A stretch of 64,000 nucleotides of DNA, from assembly GCA_016712225.1 (NCBI GenBank), contig JADJRL010000003.1, forward strand, positions 2,369,501-2,433,500, read 5' to 3'. Each line of letters opens with the position of its first letter. Within the stretch, counting starts at the first letter, position 1. The notes beneath the pieces were generated by a model. The model did no database searches. It was not told the origin of the DNA and saw only the letters and a program-made list of their open reading frames with translations. The translations under genes were made by a program, and so were the position numbers. Of the stretch, positions 8,570-15,856 are shown piece by piece. This stretch comes from Candidatus Defluviibacterium haderslevense (GTDB lineage: Bacteria > Bacteroidota > Bacteroidia > Chitinophagales > Saprospiraceae).

Positions 8570-9097
8570 TCATATGTCGATTGTCAGTATTGCACAAAAT
8601 TTATTTTCATTTTCGTTCATTGAAATAATATTTTCTCCCTCACGCATTTTATAAAAACTTAGTCTGTCGCTTATAAAATGCTCGTCATCTTTTTCGTCAA
8701 GATTGTTTTCTATAGCCCAAAGTCGTCCGAGTTCAGGTGTCTGAAATGAATACCAAAACCTAATGCCTTTAATTTTTTCCTTTTGAAATTTGTATGCAAG
8801 TAAAGTCAAAGTTTTTACTCCAAGCATAAACGCTTTTTTATTGTTGGCAGGTTCAATATTGCAGTCAACGTGAAAATGATTTTCGCTGTCTTCAATTATG
8901 GATTGATTTTCCCAGTCCTGCGTTGCTTTGTAAAGTCTGTCAAATGATTTTAATGTAACTCCAAGTTCGGTTAATAATATTTTGTCGTCAATAATATTTT
9001 GAACTTCTGTCGGCAAGTCCACCGAAAATGAAAAGTCGTCTGGCAGATTGTATTCTGTCAAAAGTTGCTTAAATATTTCGTTGAACTTTGTCGTCAT
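8570..9097 (-). CDS. Cytoplasmic protein of unknown function, 175 residues
   Basis: There is no signal peptide or membrane segment. The sequence is acidic with regular helix/strand alternation (DDFSFSVDLPTEVQNIIDDKILL, KIKGIRFWYSFQTPELGRLWAIENN). I do not recognise the family and see no catalytic motif. It is a single gene in its cassette, starting MTTKFNEIF about 12 bp inside the boundary. Its isolated position and lack of motifs leave the role open. Confidence 0.6.
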   Translation of the reverse strand: MTTKFNEIFKQLLTEYNLPDDFSFSVDLPTEVQNIIDDKILLTELGVTLKSFDRLYKATQDWENQSIIEDSENHFHVDCNIEPANNKKAFMLGVKTLTLLAYKFQKEKIKGIRFWYSFQTPELGRLWAIENNLDEKDDEHFISDRLSFYKMREGENIISMNENENKFCAILTIDI

Positions 9098-9108
9098 AGG
9101 CTTACCGC

Positions 9109-9234
9109 TAACGTATTTGAGATTGATGCAGGCAGAGCACTTTCGATAACCGCCAAAAATAATAACCAGAAGCCAAAATTACGGTTTTTTCCTGAATGAA
9201 ACGTTTTCGCTCTGCTTGAATCAATCTCATGTTA
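9109..9234 (-). repeat. attC-like cassette site 8
   Basis: 126 bp, TAACG to GTTA. Arms are GAGATTGATGCAGGCAGAGC and GCTCTGCTTGAATCAATCTC. Relative to site 4 an A-T pair has become G-C on both arms, a compensated change. Right flank GTTATGAGCG pairs with CGCTCATAAC before site 9. Confidence 0.88.
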
Positions 9235-9258
9235 TGAGCGGTTATTTGTATTTTTACT

Positions 9259-9965
9259 TTACTTAAATAGATTTTGAAAAACTTCTACATAACGATTATA
9301 AATTGAACGTAATTTACGATGTTTGTTTAATTCGTCAAAATTTATGGTTTCATAATCATTTAAATTAGGATTAAATTTGCGCCAAGTTCCAATCTCTATT
9401 GACTTTGGAAGCCAACATTCTTTAACTACAATACTATCATATGGCACATATGTTTCTGGGTCATATAGTTTTATTGTATCAATTTTAGAAAATTCTTCAT
9501 ATATTTTATAATTCCCTTCAATAATAATTAAACCAGAGCTATCAAATTCAATGTATGTTCCGTTTTTTAGAGGCTTATTCTTCAAATTAAACATGTTTCC
9601 TACATCATCATAAAAATCTTGATCATATGGCTTTATAAAAGTCGAAATAGCTTTTATTTTTCATTTTCATAATAATTTATCCAAGTATTTATTTTCTCGC
9701 TACAAGCATATGTACCAATTTCTTTTAATTGATGATTTTTGAACCAAGAAATATAAGCTCCATTTGGCTCTCCTCCACAATCACTGCAACTCCCCCAGAA
9801 GACTTGTTCAAGCATTTGACCTTCAGGTGAAATTAGGATTTTTTTATTATTGATATAGTAAATTCTATTACTATCTTTATCTATCCAATCAGCTTTATCT
9901 GGAAATTGAATTGTGCTTTGAGAAAAGCAACTGTTAATATATAGAATAATAAATATATACTTCAT
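9259..9965 (-). pseudogene. Secreted MORN/YwqK-like repeat protein, one apparent frameshift
   Basis: Two minus-strand frames (9654-9965 and 9259-9594) join into one sensible protein of about 235 residues if one A is added to the A5 run at 9657-9661. The join then reads WINYYENEKIKAISTFIK, which fits the YYENGxLK repeat style of YwqK/MORN-type proteins. The first part has a signal peptide (MKYIFIILYINSCFSQ) and GSCSDCGGEPNGAYISWF. As written, translation stops right after NYYENEK. The defect matches the homopolymer losses in the RND permease, so a base-calling error is as likely as a real mutation. Single-gene cassette. Confidence 0.7.
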
Positions 9966-9985
9966 TTTATTTTAATAATCGCTCA

Positions 9986-10112
9986 TAACGTATTGCAGAT
10001 TTGTGATGGGCGGGAATTTCCGCCACAAATTATAATTCGAAGATACAAACTTTCTGCAACTATAAAACTGTCTGCGGAGCACAAAGCCCCGCCTATTGCA
10101 AATGTGCTGTTA
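9986..10112 (-). repeat. attC-like cassette site 9
   Basis: 127 bp, TAACG to GTTA. Arms are GCAGATTTGTGATGGGCGGG and CCCGCCTATTGCAAATGTGC. Right flank GTTATGTGTA pairs with TACACATAAC before site 10. Confidence 0.88.
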
Positions 10113-10128
10113 TGTGTAGCCTTTTTTC

Positions 10129-10737
10129 TCAACGTTTGAAATTTGTCGCTTTAAAACCATTCATAAACTCTTCAAACTTGTCAATATTCTTGTCAAAGGT
10201 TTCTTGTGTCGAAGTAAAGTCTATCCACAAATATGCAGTCTTAGTTTCAAGTAAAATGTACATGCAGTGATACATAAGTTTACCGCTGATCCAATATACT
10301 TTATAAGCATCACCAATATTTTTGTATTTCCCAAGGTCTTTCTTTCCCATAAATTTGTGTGAATTATTCCATTTTGCTGATTGTCCAAACACAAAATCTT
10401 CCACTATAAATTTCTTAAAGTCCTTGAGAGATTTGTAGACTTTCTTGTCAAATGATTTAATAACTATCGCATTTTCAATGCCCTCAACCGATGGCAAAGT
10501 CCCACCCCAAGCATAGATCCCGCTTTCAAATAAGTGCAACCAGTTTGGAACTATCACTTGAAAATTGAAAGTCGAGTCCACATAAGTTAATACTTCAACT
10601 TCCGCTTTATATTGCTTGTCCCTAAGCCCGTCATAATTACTGAATGAATCATTCTTAACTTTGTTGCTGTCAGATGTTTGACCAATTGCCAGTCCGATTG
10701 AACATATAGATAATATTGTCAGAATTAATTTCGTCAT
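10129..10737 (-). CDS. Secreted protein, PsbP/Mog1-like pattern, unknown function
   Basis: 202 residues with a cleavable signal peptide (MTKLILTILSICSIGLAIGQ). After a short linker the mature part reads YVDSTFNFQVIVPNWLHLFE and later YKVYWISGKLMYHCMYILLETKTAYLWIDFTSTQETFDKNIDKFEEFM. A 'substrate-like strand, tolerated-lipid helix' layout of this kind is seen in PsbP/DUF1795-type envelope proteins. The assignment is tentative. Single-gene cassette. Confidence 0.6.
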   Translation of the reverse strand: MTKLILTILSICSIGLAIGQTSDSNKVKNDSFSNYDGLRDKQYKAEVEVLTYVDSTFNFQVIVPNWLHLFESGIYAWGGTLPSVEGIENAIVIKSFDKKVYKSLKDFKKFIVEDFVFGQSAKWNNSHKFMGKKDLGKYKNIGDAYKVYWISGKLMYHCMYILLETKTAYLWIDFTSTQETFDKNIDKFEEFMNGFKATNFKR

Positions 10738-10774
10738 TTTGTTTGTTGTTTGGTTGTTGTCTTAAGGTTACACA

Positions 10775-10901
10775 TAACGTATTTGAGATTAATGCAGGCA
10801 GAGCATTTTCGATAACTGCCAACGGCAAAAACCTTAAGCCAAATTTACAACATTTTCTGGAATGAAAAATGAATTGCTCTGCTTGCATTAATGTCATGTT
10901 A
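10775..10901 (-). repeat. attC-like cassette site 10
   Basis: 127 bp, TAACG to GTTA, in the GAGATTAATGCAGGCAGAGC stem family. It travels with the second copy of the GNAT-like cassette; it differs from site 4 by two substitutions that I can see. Confidence 0.88.
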
Positions 10902-10914
10902 AGCACAGTGCGTT

Positions 10915-11088
10915 TTAAACAGTTGAATATTTTCTTTTACTTTCTGCTTTGGTTTTAACTTTTGGTTTTGCAGATGAATTCGATTTTGTTCTTTGGAAAT
11001 AATCGTGGAGTGCTTTTTCTTCAGCAACTGTCAACGTTCCTTGTCCTCCAATAATATCTACTTCCAAAATTTGTTTCTTCTTAGTCAT
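10915..11088 (-). CDS. 57-residue basic protein (copy 2)
   Basis: Identical to 5645-5818, with the same 7-bp spacing to the GNAT-like gene. Exact retention of a small frame in both copies supports it as coding. Role as for copy 1: a candidate antitoxin or accessory partner. Confidence 0.65.
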   Translation of the reverse strand: MTKKKQILEVDIIGGQGTLTVAEEKALHDYFQRTKSNSSAKPKVKTKAESKRKYSTV

Positions 11089-11095
11089 ATTCTAT

Positions 11096-11620
11096 TTACT
11101 TAAAATATTTATCAATTAGTTTTAGTGCGGCTCTATTCGCAATAATCATAACTCTGCCACCAAAATGAAAAGCACCAAGAGTTTTTTCGTAATGTTCAAT
11201 AAGTTGAGATTTTGATAAGAAAGAAACATTTCCTTCAAACCCTCTTTGAAATGAAATTTTACAAGCAAATGCTACCAAATTGCCCGCAACTCCTGAATAC
11301 ATCTTATTTTTTCCTTTGTTGAATGGTGCGTTTTCAACAATATGCATGTAAACGTGATCTTGTTTTATCTCAAGACAAATAAGCCCTTGTATAATAGTTG
11401 AGTTTCCAACAATGGTCAATTTGTATACCTCTCTTTCAGGTTGTTTGTATTCCTCTGTCCAATTGAATAGCCAACCATTTTTCTTAGACACTAGTTTAAG
11501 CTCGCTTTTAGTTAATATGGAAACTTCAGTAGCAAAGCTGTCTCCAGTAATTACATTTTCAATCGAGTTTGTAAGCTTATCTACTTCAAAATCGAGTCCA
11601 ATTTTTTTTGCCTTTTTCAC
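11096..11620 (-). CDS. GNAT-like acetyltransferase-fold protein (copy 2)
   Basis: Identical in all 174 residues to 5826-6350, including the GTG start and the promoter box just upstream. The cassette it sits in has the same downstream site family as copy 1 but a different upstream neighbour, so the pair was copied as a unit about 5.3 kb away. The absence of differences suggests a recent event or selection. Confidence 0.65.
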   Translation of the reverse strand: MKKAKKIGLDFEVDKLTNSIENVITGDSFATEVSILTKSELKLVSKKNGWLFNWTEEYKQPEREVYKLTIVGNSTIIQGLICLEIKQDHVYMHIVENAPFNKGKNKMYSGVAGNLVAFACKISFQRGFEGNVSFLSKSQLIEHYEKTLGAFHFGGRVMIIANRAALKLIDKYFK

Positions 11621-11693
11621 ATAGCAAATTTACGAATTTTTCATGTATTTATTGCTATAATTTATTGATTAAGGCGTCTATTTGCATTGTGCT

Positions 11694-11820
11694 TAACGTA
11701 TTTGAGATTAATGCAGGCAGAGCATTTTCGATAACTGCCAACGGCAAAAACCTTAAGCCAAATTTACAACATTTTCTGGAATGAAAAATGAATTGCTCTG
11801 CTTGCATTAATCTCATGTTA
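11694..11820 (-). repeat. attC-like cassette site 11
   Basis: 127 bp, TAACG to GTTA. Arms are GAGATTAATGCAGGCAGAGC and GCTCTGCTTGCATTAATCTC. The last bases GTTA contain the stop codon (minus TAA) of the adjacent lipoprotein gene. Right flank GTTAATGA pairs with TCATTAAC before site 12. Confidence 0.88.
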
Positions 11821-12627
11821 ATGATAGTTACTTTTGAAATTTACTATTTCATTTAACTTTATAAACTCAGATTGTTTTAATTTATTTTTTTGGTATAATA
11901 CAATATTACCTTTGGAGCTATTAATATTACAAAAATATTCGTTTGTAATTGTATCTAGCATATTGTTTTCCCATTTCTTTTGATATTTTAGGTCTAAATT
12001 GCCAAAATTATTCCAAACTCCAATCCAAAAAACACCCCATTCATCTCCGGCATCTCCACCAATTGATTTACCTACTATAAAGTTATTATTGTTATAATAG
12101 AATATGGTATCAATGAACGAATAACCAATACTTGCTAATAAGTATTTATTAATAGTAGTGAAATACTGGTAGTGCGTTGAGTCGATCTTTTCTAATAGAA
12201 TAAATAGAGTTCCTTTTGTTTCAAAACCATTATCATTCATGTATGCCACGAACTTATTGCTATTTAATTGATACTGTTTCTTGCGCCTTTCTTCATCAAT
12301 GAAGCAAATTGATATTGAATCGTTAATATATTCATTTAAATAATCGCGTTTTTTGAACCTATATCGTAAAGAATTAGTGTCAAGACTATAACATATTGTA
12401 TCAAAATTATATCGCTTTAATAATATTTGGAATAAATTTAAACTGTCAATTGATAAAATCATGCCTTTAGATAATGCTTTCCATTCACTACTATCAATTA
12501 TTAAAGGCACCTTTGTTTCTGAGAGTGAATCTTGAACGTATGAAGTTTCTATACACAAATCTTTTTCAATTGATTTAGTTTTGCAACTAATCATAAGTAT
12601 GAAACAAAAAGCCTGTAGTATCTTCAT
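11818..12627 (-). CDS. Probable lipoprotein, 269 residues (copy 2 of duplicated cassette)
   Basis: The start is taken at the ATG at 12627 (MKILQAFCFILMISCKTK); the longer frame runs into the next cassette site. It has a signal peptide with lipobox ISC, then an Asn/Asp/Tyr-rich soluble domain with GGDAGDEWGVFWIGVWNNFGN near residue 205. It is unrecognised. The partial gene at 1-683 is a near-identical copy. The stop codon TAA is formed by the GTTA end of the palindrome, so the gene needs the cassette site to terminate. Confidence 0.75.
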   Translation of the reverse strand: MKILQAFCFILMISCKTKSIEKDLCIETSYVQDSLSETKVPLIIDSSEWKALSKGMILSIDSLNLFQILLKRYNFDTICYSLDTNSLRYRFKKRDYLNEYINDSISICFIDEERRKKQYQLNSNKFVAYMNDNGFETKGTLFILLEKIDSTHYQYFTTINKYLLASIGYSFIDTIFYYNNNNFIVGKSIGGDAGDEWGVFWIGVWNNFGNLDLKYQKKWENNMLDTITNEYFCNINSSKGNIVLYQKNKLKQSEFIKLNEIVNFKSNYH

Positions 12628-12641
12628 TTTGTAATTGTCAT

Positions 12642-12767
12642 TAACGTTTCGGGGGTTTGCGATGGCGGGGTGAATTAGCACTAAACTTCATTCGGAGAAC
12701 TGAACTTCCACCTTGCACAAATGTGTCTGCGAAGCACGGAACCCCCGCTATCGCAAACCCCATGTTA
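12642..12767 (-). repeat. attC-like cassette site 12
   Basis: 126 bp, TAACG to GTTA. Arms are GGGGGTTTGCGATGGCGGGG and CCCCCGCTATCGCAAACCCC. The corresponding site after the other copy (698) has different stems. Right flank GTTAGCGGT pairs with ACCGCTAAC before site 13. Confidence 0.88.
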
Positions 12768-13574
12768 GCGGTTCGTGCTTCTGTCATTGGCATTTTTTGT
12801 AGTCAATATTTTAATGTCCGAATATAGATATATGATTGCTATCGTCATTGCGCTAAGTCCTGCAATGATTGACCGAATTGTCAACGGTTGTATAATCATA
12901 TAAACACCAAATACAATCAGGAAAATACAAAAGGGATAAGCCAAAAGTCGGATTATAATTCTCTTTATACTCCACTCGTTTGTCACTTTCTCAATTTTTA
13001 TTTCTGCCGATTTGTTGTCTAAAACGTCAGCCAAGTTTTTAAGGAATGTCTTAATGTTTTTTCTATTCCAGCCATACGAAACAACAGAACTCATGTTGTT
13101 GGGGTCGCAAATGCTGTTTACTAAAAGTCGGTCTTTGTCCTTTATGATTGTTACCATCTCTCCCCAACTATTCGACCAATTCCAAGGTCTGTATGCCCTA
13201 AAAAAAGTCTTGTTGTTACGGTCAATACGCCACTCTAATTCTTTAATAGTTCGCTCAATAGTTTCTTGAAATTGTTCGTCTGTAAAAGTCACATTAACTT
13301 CTTTGAACCTTAGTCGTCTCTGCTGAATAAATGCAAACAATATAGCAAGCAATAAAAACGGCAATGAGCTTTTGATTAATTCGTCTGCAGTCCGAACACC
13401 TGTATAAGTGTTTGTTATATAAATTTCTATTAAACTCCATCCTGTCAAGCAAACGATAAATAATAACAGTAGGACAACTCCATAATGAGTCAAAGTCTGA
13501 ACAGTTGTCAGCTTCAGTCTTTTATTTTTTTTCATTATTGGTATCAACTCATTTGTCATTGTTGGTGTCGTCAT
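12765..13574 (-). CDS. Multi-pass membrane protein, unknown function
   Basis: The start is taken at 13574 (MTTPTMTNELIPIMKKNKRL), since the longer frame reads through the next palindrome. The product is 269 residues: two N-terminal membrane segments, a soluble domain of about 120 residues (FTDEQFQETIERTIKELEW, RAYRPWNWSNSWGEMVTIIKD, VVSYGWNRKNIKTFL), then two C-terminal membrane segments. The middle resembles a bPH-like or cytosolic sensor domain but I cannot name it. The stop codon lies inside the GTTA end of site 12. Confidence 0.65.
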   Translation of the reverse strand: MTTPTMTNELIPIMKKNKRLKLTTVQTLTHYGVVLLLLFIVCLTGWSLIEIYITNTYTGVRTADELIKSSLPFLLLAILFAFIQQRRLRFKEVNVTFTDEQFQETIERTIKELEWRIDRNNKTFFRAYRPWNWSNSWGEMVTIIKDKDRLLVNSICDPNNMSSVVSYGWNRKNIKTFLKNLADVLDNKSAEIKIEKVTNEWSIKRIIIRLLAYPFCIFLIVFGVYMIIQPLTIRSIIAGLSAMTIAIIYLYSDIKILTTKNANDRSTNR

Positions 13575-13585
13575 AGCATGACCGC

Positions 13586-13712
13586 TAACGTTCCGCGCGC
13601 AGACGCAGGCCTGGACTTCGAAGTCATTAGCTTGGTAAAAGTACAAATGTTTCATAGAAATCCAAACGATCGAATCGCTACTGCAGCCAGGCTTGAGTTC
13701 TGCGCGCTGTTA
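13586..13712 (-). repeat. attC-like cassette site 13
   Basis: 127 bp, TAACG to GTTA, with unique GC-rich stems CGCGCAGACGCAGGCCTGG and CCAGGCTTGAGTTCTGCGCG. Right flank GTTAGGCACA pairs with TGTGCCTAAC before site 14. Confidence 0.85.
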
Positions 13713-13722
13713 GGCACAGTAG

Positions 13723-14667
13723 TTAGTCAACGCTAATTATTACACTTGTGGCTTTCAGTTGTATAAGTTTCTTGTCAGGTGAAAGGGCGTAAATATTGCT
13801 AACTGTTATTCTATCTCCGTGCTTTAATGCCCTTAATCTATCTTGGAAATCTCGTGTTCCATATTCGGATTTCACTTTAAAAGTTTCTGTTTTGAAATTT
13901 GAAATTATTTGATACTCATAACTTAACAATCTGTATTCCGAGTATTCTTCAATGAGCTTGTTGTTCAAATAAACGGCAACAGAGGGAGCGGCATCTCTTA
14001 AATATCTATATTGAATTGTATCTCTCTTTTGATGCGGGAAATGTATGGCCGGTGTCAACCCGAGTTTGTTATTTTTATTTTTTTGTGGAGTCCTATATTC
14101 CTTTTCCTGTGAATTTATTTCACACTCTATTAATTTCTTATGTAGAGGAGATATTTTTAGAAATGATACTTTTTCACTTTCGCTAGGTGTGGCACGATTC
14201 TCATTTTTATTTTTAAATAATTTGTAATAGTCAGATATGGCATTCAAAAAAATATTTAAACCATATTTTTTTACATAACCATAACTACTTTGATATTCTA
14301 TCGAATCTCCTACAATTAATAGTTCATATTCATTGCCACCTCCATAACCCAAGAGTTCATGGTCGTTGATGACGTAGTTACTTTTCCTGAAAAACACTAT
14401 TTCTTTTTGTCCAACTTTGTACTCTGCATATCTCCTCCCGCAAGACCAATTTTCATATTTCACAATAGGTAAGGTGTCTCTGTTAAGTTCGTTTAATAAA
14501 TACTTGTCAACTTTTAAATAAAAGTAGTTTCTGTCAATTTTGATAATGGTTCCAATTGCGCCATAATCTGCTTTTTTCAGCATTTCACATAGGTGTAGAT
14601 AACCATAATCAGCTTTTGCGGTTGTTATGCAAAACGTAAAAATAAAAATTGCTATTAATTGTTTCAT
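13723..14667 (-). CDS. Secreted protein with GldM-C-like end
   Basis: 314 residues with signal peptide MKQLIAIFIFTFCITTAKA. The middle contains IGTIIKIDRNYFYLKVDKYL and an Ile-Val-Gly-Asp segment (ELLIVGDSIEYQ). The last 110 residues (SVAVYLNNKLIEE...LSYEYQIISNF...FQDRLRALKHGDRITVSNIYALSPDKKLIQL) follow the Ig-like C-terminal repeat pattern of GldM-type gliding/T9SS proteins and of other Bacteroidota secreted proteins. The similarity is only at pattern level. Single-gene cassette. Confidence 0.65.
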   Translation of the reverse strand: MKQLIAIFIFTFCITTAKADYGYLHLCEMLKKADYGAIGTIIKIDRNYFYLKVDKYLLNELNRDTLPIVKYENWSCGRRYAEYKVGQKEIVFFRKSNYVINDHELLGYGGGNEYELLIVGDSIEYQSSYGYVKKYGLNIFLNAISDYYKLFKNKNENRATPSESEKVSFLKISPLHKKLIECEINSQEKEYRTPQKNKNNKLGLTPAIHFPHQKRDTIQYRYLRDAAPSVAVYLNNKLIEEYSEYRLLSYEYQIISNFKTETFKVKSEYGTRDFQDRLRALKHGDRITVSNIYALSPDKKLIQLKATSVIISVD

Positions 14668-14698
14668 TTTAGACGTATTGGTCTTTAACTATTGTGCC

Positions 14699-14830
14699 TA
14701 ACGGATTTGGCATAGACGCTGCACCGCCAAACCTTAGCAGCCAAAAGTAAGAAATTAATTTTTAATTACCGGGAAAAATTAAAAGAGAATGATTTTCGAT
14801 TCTTGGCGGTGTAGAGTCTATGCCATGTTA
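14699..14830 (-). repeat. attC-like cassette site 14
   Basis: 132 bp, TAACG to GTTA, in the GGCATAGACGCTGCACCGCC stem family. It follows the second copy of the 277-residue lipoprotein gene, as site 5 follows the first. Right flank GTTATGCG pairs with CGCATAAC before site 15. Confidence 0.88.
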
Positions 14831-14837
14831 TGCGACG

Positions 14838-15671
14838 TCATTTTATGTAGTTTATGAATGTACTGTCAACTTTTAACCATTGAATATGATTATAACTTAA
14901 TATTTTTTCATCTGCGTATAAGGTATACTTTATTAAATTATTTCTAAATAGAGCTAGTACATATTGTGGATTAAAATTTGTTTTGTCTATTTCTTCGAGA
15001 ATTGGAGATTGGATAATACTAAGTAGAGGAATTCTAGTAAGGATATTTGCTATCGTATCCTTATTTTTGATGGTTTTAATTTTTTCATTTTTAATATAAT
15101 ATTGTTGTTGCTTGAGACTATCTTTAGGAGGATGATGTAATTGGGTATTTGAAATTCTAATTGAGTCAACATATTTTATTGGGGATAAGTCAAAAAGTCT
15201 GGAACTATAAGATATATCCTGTTTATCTCCTGTTTCAATTGCCTTACAAATTAAATGGCCTAAACTACGTAGTATTTCACTCTCATCTTTTATATCATAA
15301 TAGCTAAATTTTTTCAGTATACTGTCTTTACAAAGTATTACAAGACTATTGGTTGAACCATGCGTAACCTGTATTCTTGGATGTATAAAAGTATCAGATA
15401 ATACAATTTTAACTGTCTTTAAATAGGAAATCAATTGGGTACTATCCCTAATACTATGACAACTAAATCTAGGACCAAATTCACAATTTCCCCAACCATC
15501 GCAATCTCTTCGCTCGATTTCGTAATAAATAATGCTGTCACGTTCAATAATAATCTCAATATATGAAGAGTCAGTTATTGCCGAAAGATGAATTTCATCA
15601 TATGGAAGTTCATTTTTTGAGCATGAGAGGTTGATCAGAATCAGTGTAACAAAAGATAGTAATAATTTCAT
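14838..15671 (-). CDS. Lipoprotein of a cassette-borne paralog family (copy 2)
   Basis: 277 residues, about 98% identical to 6563-7396. Changes seen are Ala9Thr, Ala18Ser, Met32Ile, a Thr to Pro in the CEFGxRF block, Ile to Val and Asn to Thr further on. Lipobox NLSC. The copies have begun to diverge, unlike the GNAT pair, so this duplication is probably older. Flanking sites show that the gene moved together with its downstream palindrome. Confidence 0.75.
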   Translation of the reverse strand: MKLLLSFVTLILINLSCSKNELPYDEIHLSAITDSSYIEIIIERDSIIYYEIERRDCDGWGNCEFGPRFSCHSIRDSTQLISYLKTVKIVLSDTFIHPRIQVTHGSTNSLVILCKDSILKKFSYYDIKDESEILRSLGHLICKAIETGDKQDISYSSRLFDLSPIKYVDSIRISNTQLHHPPKDSLKQQQYYIKNEKIKTIKNKDTIANILTRIPLLSIIQSPILEEIDKTNFNPQYVLALFRNNLIKYTLYADEKILSYNHIQWLKVDSTFINYIK

Positions 15672-15730
15672 TAATGGTTCGTTCTGTTTTTATAAATCTT
15701 TACTAGTAATTTGTTATATGAGATGGCGCA

Positions 15731-15856
15731 TAACGGTTTTCGGCTTGGCGATGTGGCGGATTTTTAGCACAAAAGTTCAATAGAATTACTGCTGTTGAAC
15801 CTTGCACAAATGTTTCATAGAAGCACTTCAGCCGCCATATTGCCAAACCGATGTTA
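15731..15856 (-). repeat. attC-like cassette site 15
   Basis: 126 bp, TAACG to GTTA. Arms are TCGGCTTGGCGATGTGGCGG and CCGCCATATTGCCAAACCGA. Almost identical to site 24 although 28 kb apart. It contains the stop codon of the kinase gene. Right flank GTTATAGGGC pairs with GCCCTATAAC before site 16. Confidence 0.88.
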
